Assembly: GCA_022573485.1 (NCBI GenBank)
Contig: JACZTW010000168.1
Span: 1-8,450, forward strand
Origin: Planctomycetota bacterium
GTDB lineage: Bacteria > Planctomycetota > Phycisphaerae > UBA1845 > CAIVHJ01
DNA: 8,450 nt
Reading direction: 5' to 3'
Shown here piece by piece: positions 6,147 to 8,450 of the stretch (position 1 is the stretch's first letter; every line of letters begins with the position of its first letter). The position numbers were made by a program, and so were the translations under genes. The notes beneath the pieces were generated by a model, which saw only the letters and a list, made by a program, of their open reading frames with translations, did no database searches and was not told where the DNA came from.

Positions 6147-6257
6147 AGATCGTTGAGAATTCTGTTTGATAGGGCGTTCATGCTGATTCTCACCTTCTTT
6201 ATCTAACAGACTTTCCACTGGAATTTCGGGTGTTTGGCGAGTCGGCTGGTACTTCAA

Positions 6258-6998
6258 ATGCCATTGTTGGAAACACATAATCTGATCAAGACCTACGATG
6301 GCCGGCGTGTCGTCGATCGCGTGGGATTTGAAGTCGGAGAGAGCGAGATCGTCGGCTTGCTGGGCCGAAACGGCGCCGGCAAGACCACTTCGTTCCGAAT
6401 CACCGTCGGGATGATTGAGTCGGATGAAGGCCGGGTTGTGCTGGCCGGCGAGGACATCAGTGATCTGCCCATGTATCAGCGGGCGCGGCGCGGGATGGGT
6501 TACTTGTCTCAGGAACCCAGTGTATTTCAGAGACTCTCGGTCGAGGACAACTTGCTCGCCATTCTCGAGTCCTTGAAAGACCTCAGCAGGACGGAGCGCC
6601 GCAGGCAAGCGGAGGAACTCATGGAGCGCTTTGGCTTGACGGTCAACGCGCGACAGTTGGCCCGAACATTGTCCGGCGGTGAGCGCCGCAAGCTGGAAAT
6701 CGCCAGAGCGCTGATCACGCACCCCAGACTGCTGCTGCTCGATGAACCGTTCAGCGGCGTCGATCCCATCGCCGTGCATGATCTGCAGCGCGACATCCTC
6801 AAGCTGCGCGATGAGCAGGGGATTTCCATTTTGCTGACCGACCACAACGTCCGCGAGATCCTGACCATCACGGACCGCACCTATATTCTGGACGAGGGCA
6901 AAGTGCTCCGGCACGGTACGCCGAAGGAATTGATCACCGACGAAGTCGTTCGCCGAACTTATCTGGGCGACACTTTCCGCGGCGACGAGTTTGATTGA
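6258..6998 (+). CDS. lptB: LPS export ABC transporter ATP-binding protein LptB
   Basis: A 246-residue ATPase that sits on the cytoplasmic side of the LptFG complex and powers extraction of lipopolysaccharide from the inner membrane. All the ATP-binding motifs are intact. The Walker A is GRNGAGKT (36-43), the Q-loop is YLSQE (Gln85) and the signature is LSGGERR (138-144). The Walker B is LLLLDEP (158-164) with Glu163, and the H-loop is TDHNVRE (His196). The sequence FSGVDPIAVHDLQ after Walker B and the tail VVRRTYLGDTF are typical of LptB rather than of branched-chain amino acid LivG/F ATPases. I chose ATG 6258, giving MPLLETHNLIKTYDGRRVVD, because it matches the usual LptB N-terminus and length (241 in E. 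coli). TTG 6234 would add eight residues without better ribosome site support. Neither start has a good Shine-Dalgarno. No lptA or lptC lies alongside. Confidence 0.93.
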   Translation: MPLLETHNLIKTYDGRRVVDRVGFEVGESEIVGLLGRNGAGKTTSFRITVGMIESDEGRVVLAGEDISDLPMYQRARRGMGYLSQEPSVFQRLSVEDNLLAILESLKDLSRTERRRQAEELMERFGLTVNARQLARTLSGGERRKLEIARALITHPRLLLLDEPFSGVDPIAVHDLQRDILKLRDEQGISILLTDHNVREILTITDRTYILDEGKVLRHGTPKELITDEVVRRTYLGDTFRGDEFD

Positions 6999-7011
6999 TC
7001 CGCCTGGGGAA

Positions 7012-7049
7012 AGTAGCCAGTACCCAGTAGCCAGTAGCCAGTACCCAGT
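7012..7049 (+). repeat. Heptamer array, five units of AGTASCC
   Basis: Units are AGTAGCC, AGTACCC, AGTAGCC, AGTAGCC and AGTACCC, followed by a partial AGT. Unit length is exactly 7 and only position 5 changes (G or C). It begins 13 bp after the lptB stop codon. It is a third sequence family with the same period as the other arrays. Confidence 0.9.
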
Positions 7050-7120
7050 TGAGGACGGGCACGATGCGAAGAGGGACCGTGTGGCTCCTCTACGACCATG
7101 GCTGCTGGGGAGAGCGCTTC

Positions 7121-7169
7121 CCCTTTTCCCTTTTCCCTTTTCCCTTTTCCCTTTTCTCTTTTCCCTTTT
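7121..7169 (-). repeat. Heptamer array, GGGAAAA family on the minus strand
   Basis: On the + strand there are five CCCTTTT units, one CTCTTTT and one CCCTTTT, then TCTCTT. On the minus strand this reads GGGAAAA, a variant of the GGGAANA family seen at 254 and 1204. It starts 5 bp after the stop codon of the minus-strand amidohydrolase. An extended transcript of that gene would therefore carry the G-rich strand, with five regularly spaced G-triplets. Confidence 0.93.
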
Positions 7170-7174
7170 TCTCT

Positions 7175-8398
7175 TCAGTGGATTCGTTTGGCGGCGACGT
7201 AGAGTCGGGCGAGCGAGGAATCGGCCGACAGCAATGCCTGTTCGGGCTGGTCGGCGAAGTCGTCGGCGTAACGAAAGACGGCGAGATCCGCCTGCTTGCC
7301 GGGTTCGAGTGAGCCGATCTCGTGGGCCAGACCCAGGGCCCGGGCGCCGTTGAGGGTGCCCATGGCCAATATGACGTCGGGCGGCAATTCAGCGTGCTCG
7401 TTCCGAATGTGAATCAACTCCTCCAACACTGAAAGCGAAGGATTGGAGGCCAAACTGTCCGTGCCGACGCAAACGTTTACCCCGCCGCCCATCAGTTCCA
7501 GCACGGGGTGGGGCGGGTGGCCGAAGTAGCTGTGCGTGCGCGGGCAGTAGGCCACGCTCGTGCCCGTGGCGCAGAGCAAATCAATCTCATCAGCGTCCAC
7601 GTAGTTTCCGTGAGCGATCACGCATTCCGGCCCGAGGCCGCCGAGTTCGCACATCCAGCGGACGGGCGTATGCCCGGGGACCGGGATCAAGTCGTCCCAC
7701 ACGCCGATCTGCTCCAGCAGCTCGCGGAATCGGCCTTGCCCCGTTTCGAGAAACTGGATTTCCTCCACACTCTCCGCCAAATGAATGCACGTCCGCATGC
7801 CGTGTTCGTGGGCGTGGTTGACAACGCGTTCGATGCCGTCTCCTTCGATCGAGTAAGGCGCGTGTGGCGAAAGTGCCGTGATCAGGAAGTCGGAATCGTG
7901 CTGCCGGTCGCCGGCCGCCCGCAAGTGCTCATCGACGCGACGTCGGCCCTTGCCGATGCCCAACACCTCGCCGAAGGACACGACTCTCAGAGGTCCATCG
8001 CGCAACAACGGGCGGGTCAGCGCGCAGAAGCGACTGACATCGCCGACGGTCGTAACGCCCGCCGCCAGTGACTCTTCGACACCCGTGCGAACGGAGGTCT
8101 CCGTGCGCTCCCGCAGCTGGTCCTGGCTCATCTCGTGCTGGCTGGCGACGATCCGCAGCAACCACTCCACCAGATCGCCGGGCAGATCGATCGTGCACCT
8201 CAAGTGGCCGAGTTCCAGGTGCGTGTGAGCGTTGATCAATCCGGGCATGATGATGCGATCGCCGAGATCTTCGACGTCCGCGTTCGCGAACTCTCGGCGC
8301 GGGCCGATCCCTTCGATGCGACCGTCGCGCACCGCGATGGCGCCGTCTTCGATGGGCGGTTGGGTGATGGGCAGAATCCACTTGGCGGCGAGGATCAT
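7175..8398 (-). CDS. Amidohydrolase, aminodeoxyfutalosine deaminase/chlorohydrolase type
   Basis: A 407-residue metal-dependent hydrolase of the ATZ/TRZ/SsnA branch of the amidohydrolase superfamily. It has the N-terminal small beta domain (MILAAKWILP to about 52) and then the TIM barrel. Metal and catalytic residues are all visible: HTH (His58, His60), HLAES (His206 and the proton-shuttle Glu209), IAHGN (His263) and GTDSLAS (Asp314). SPHAPYSI (177-184) and CPRTHSYFGH (285-294) shape the substrate pocket. The C-terminal LEPGKQADLAVF closes the composite domain. Family members deaminate adenine-like or related rings. The combination here is closest, in my judgement, to aminodeoxyfutalosine deaminase (MqnX) of the futalosine menaquinone route, but S-adenosylhomocysteine/methylthioadenosine deaminase is a real alternative, so no symbol is given. 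ATG 8398 is the only sensible start; GGAG lies rather far, about 14 bases upstream. No mqn gene is visible beside it. Confidence 0.87.
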   Translation of the reverse strand: MILAAKWILPITQPPIEDGAIAVRDGRIEGIGPRREFANADVEDLGDRIIMPGLINAHTHLELGHLRCTIDLPGDLVEWLLRIVASQHEMSQDQLRERTETSVRTGVEESLAAGVTTVGDVSRFCALTRPLLRDGPLRVVSFGEVLGIGKGRRRVDEHLRAAGDRQHDSDFLITALSPHAPYSIEGDGIERVVNHAHEHGMRTCIHLAESVEEIQFLETGQGRFRELLEQIGVWDDLIPVPGHTPVRWMCELGGLGPECVIAHGNYVDADEIDLLCATGTSVAYCPRTHSYFGHPPHPVLELMGGGVNVCVGTDSLASNPSLSVLEELIHIRNEHAELPPDVILAMGTLNGARALGLAHEIGSLEPGKQADLAVFRYADDFADQPEQALLSADSSLARLYVAAKRIH

Positions 8399-8450
8399 GG
8401 TCCGATCATCGATAACTCCGGCGCCGCATTTTTCCGAGCCGTGGGCTTTT

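Larger units (their letters stand above)
5822..6257. other. Intergenic region before lptB, AT-richer, no convincing gene
   Basis: A 436-bp gap. It contains a 7-bp inverted repeat GCGTCTC (6004-6010) / GAGACGC (6026-6032) without a T-run, a DnaA-box sequence at 5959, and a weak terminator-like hairpin at 6129-6146. A short frame from ATG 5897 has no ribosome binding site and no recognisable composition. The second half (about 6040-6230) is clearly richer in A and T than the flanking genes and probably holds the lptB promoter. A poor candidate is TTCATG 6177-6182 and TATCTA 6200-6205, with 17 bp spacing. Confidence 0.5.
6999..7174. other. Convergent intergenic region made largely of repeats
   Basis: The 176 bp between the ends of lptB (+) and the amidohydrolase (-) hold the AGTASCC array (7012-7049) and the CCCTTTT array (7121-7169). 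About 70 bp of unremarkable sequence lies between the arrays. There is no clear intrinsic terminator for either gene. Confidence 0.7.

Noticed and set aside
5940..6233. Replication origin
   Set aside because: Only one perfect DnaA box and no dnaA, dnaN or gyrB neighbours; kept only as a low-interest observation.
7049..7312. Plus-strand frame with PFSLFPFPFSLF
   Set aside because: Translation of the CCCTTTT array that then runs antisense into the well-supported amidohydrolase.

Overview
The window looks like bacterial chromosome from a Gram-negative organism, most likely a member of the Planctomycetota. The best pointer is the signal peptidase I gene (4052-5821). It carries a zinc-ribbon-like insert near the catalytic serine and a long insert before the last conserved box, an arrangement I recall from planctomycete S26 peptidases. 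An LptB-type ATPase (6258-6998) implies an outer membrane with LPS export. Base composition is GC-rich, coding density is moderate, and the intergenic gaps are full of simple repeats.

Layout. Positions 1-193 hold the last 63 codons of an unidentified gene. A gap of about 620 bp follows, with two short-period repeat arrays and then a leader. The leader precedes a small uncharacterised 97-residue protein (818-1111) with a strong ribosome binding site and a near-perfect intrinsic terminator. After a second gap with another repeat array and a strong inverted repeat comes a two-gene unit on the + strand: a multi-spanning GT-C-like membrane protein with a TPR tail (TMTC-like, 1512-4031) and, 20 bp later, signal peptidase I. 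A 436-bp AT-richer gap containing a perfect DnaA-box sequence separates this from lptB. The convergent gap 6999-7174 contains two more repeat arrays. An amidohydrolase of the aminodeoxyfutalosine deaminase/chlorohydrolase type lies on the minus strand (7175-8398).

Function. Most of the recognised genes belong to envelope and export biology: a probable lipid-linked-sugar glycosyltransferase/TPR protein, the leader peptidase that matures secreted proteins, and the cytoplasmic motor of LPS export. The amidohydrolase may act in the futalosine route to menaquinone. I see no phage, transposase, CRISPR, tRNA or rRNA.

The most unusual signal is not a gene. Five intergenic arrays share a strict 7-bp period (families GGGAANA, TCYGMAA and AGTASCC), and four of the five lie a short way behind a stop codon or terminator. 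Three of them fit the G-quadruplex rule. A separate palindrome of dispersed-repeat type is embedded in frame inside the TPR membrane-protein gene.
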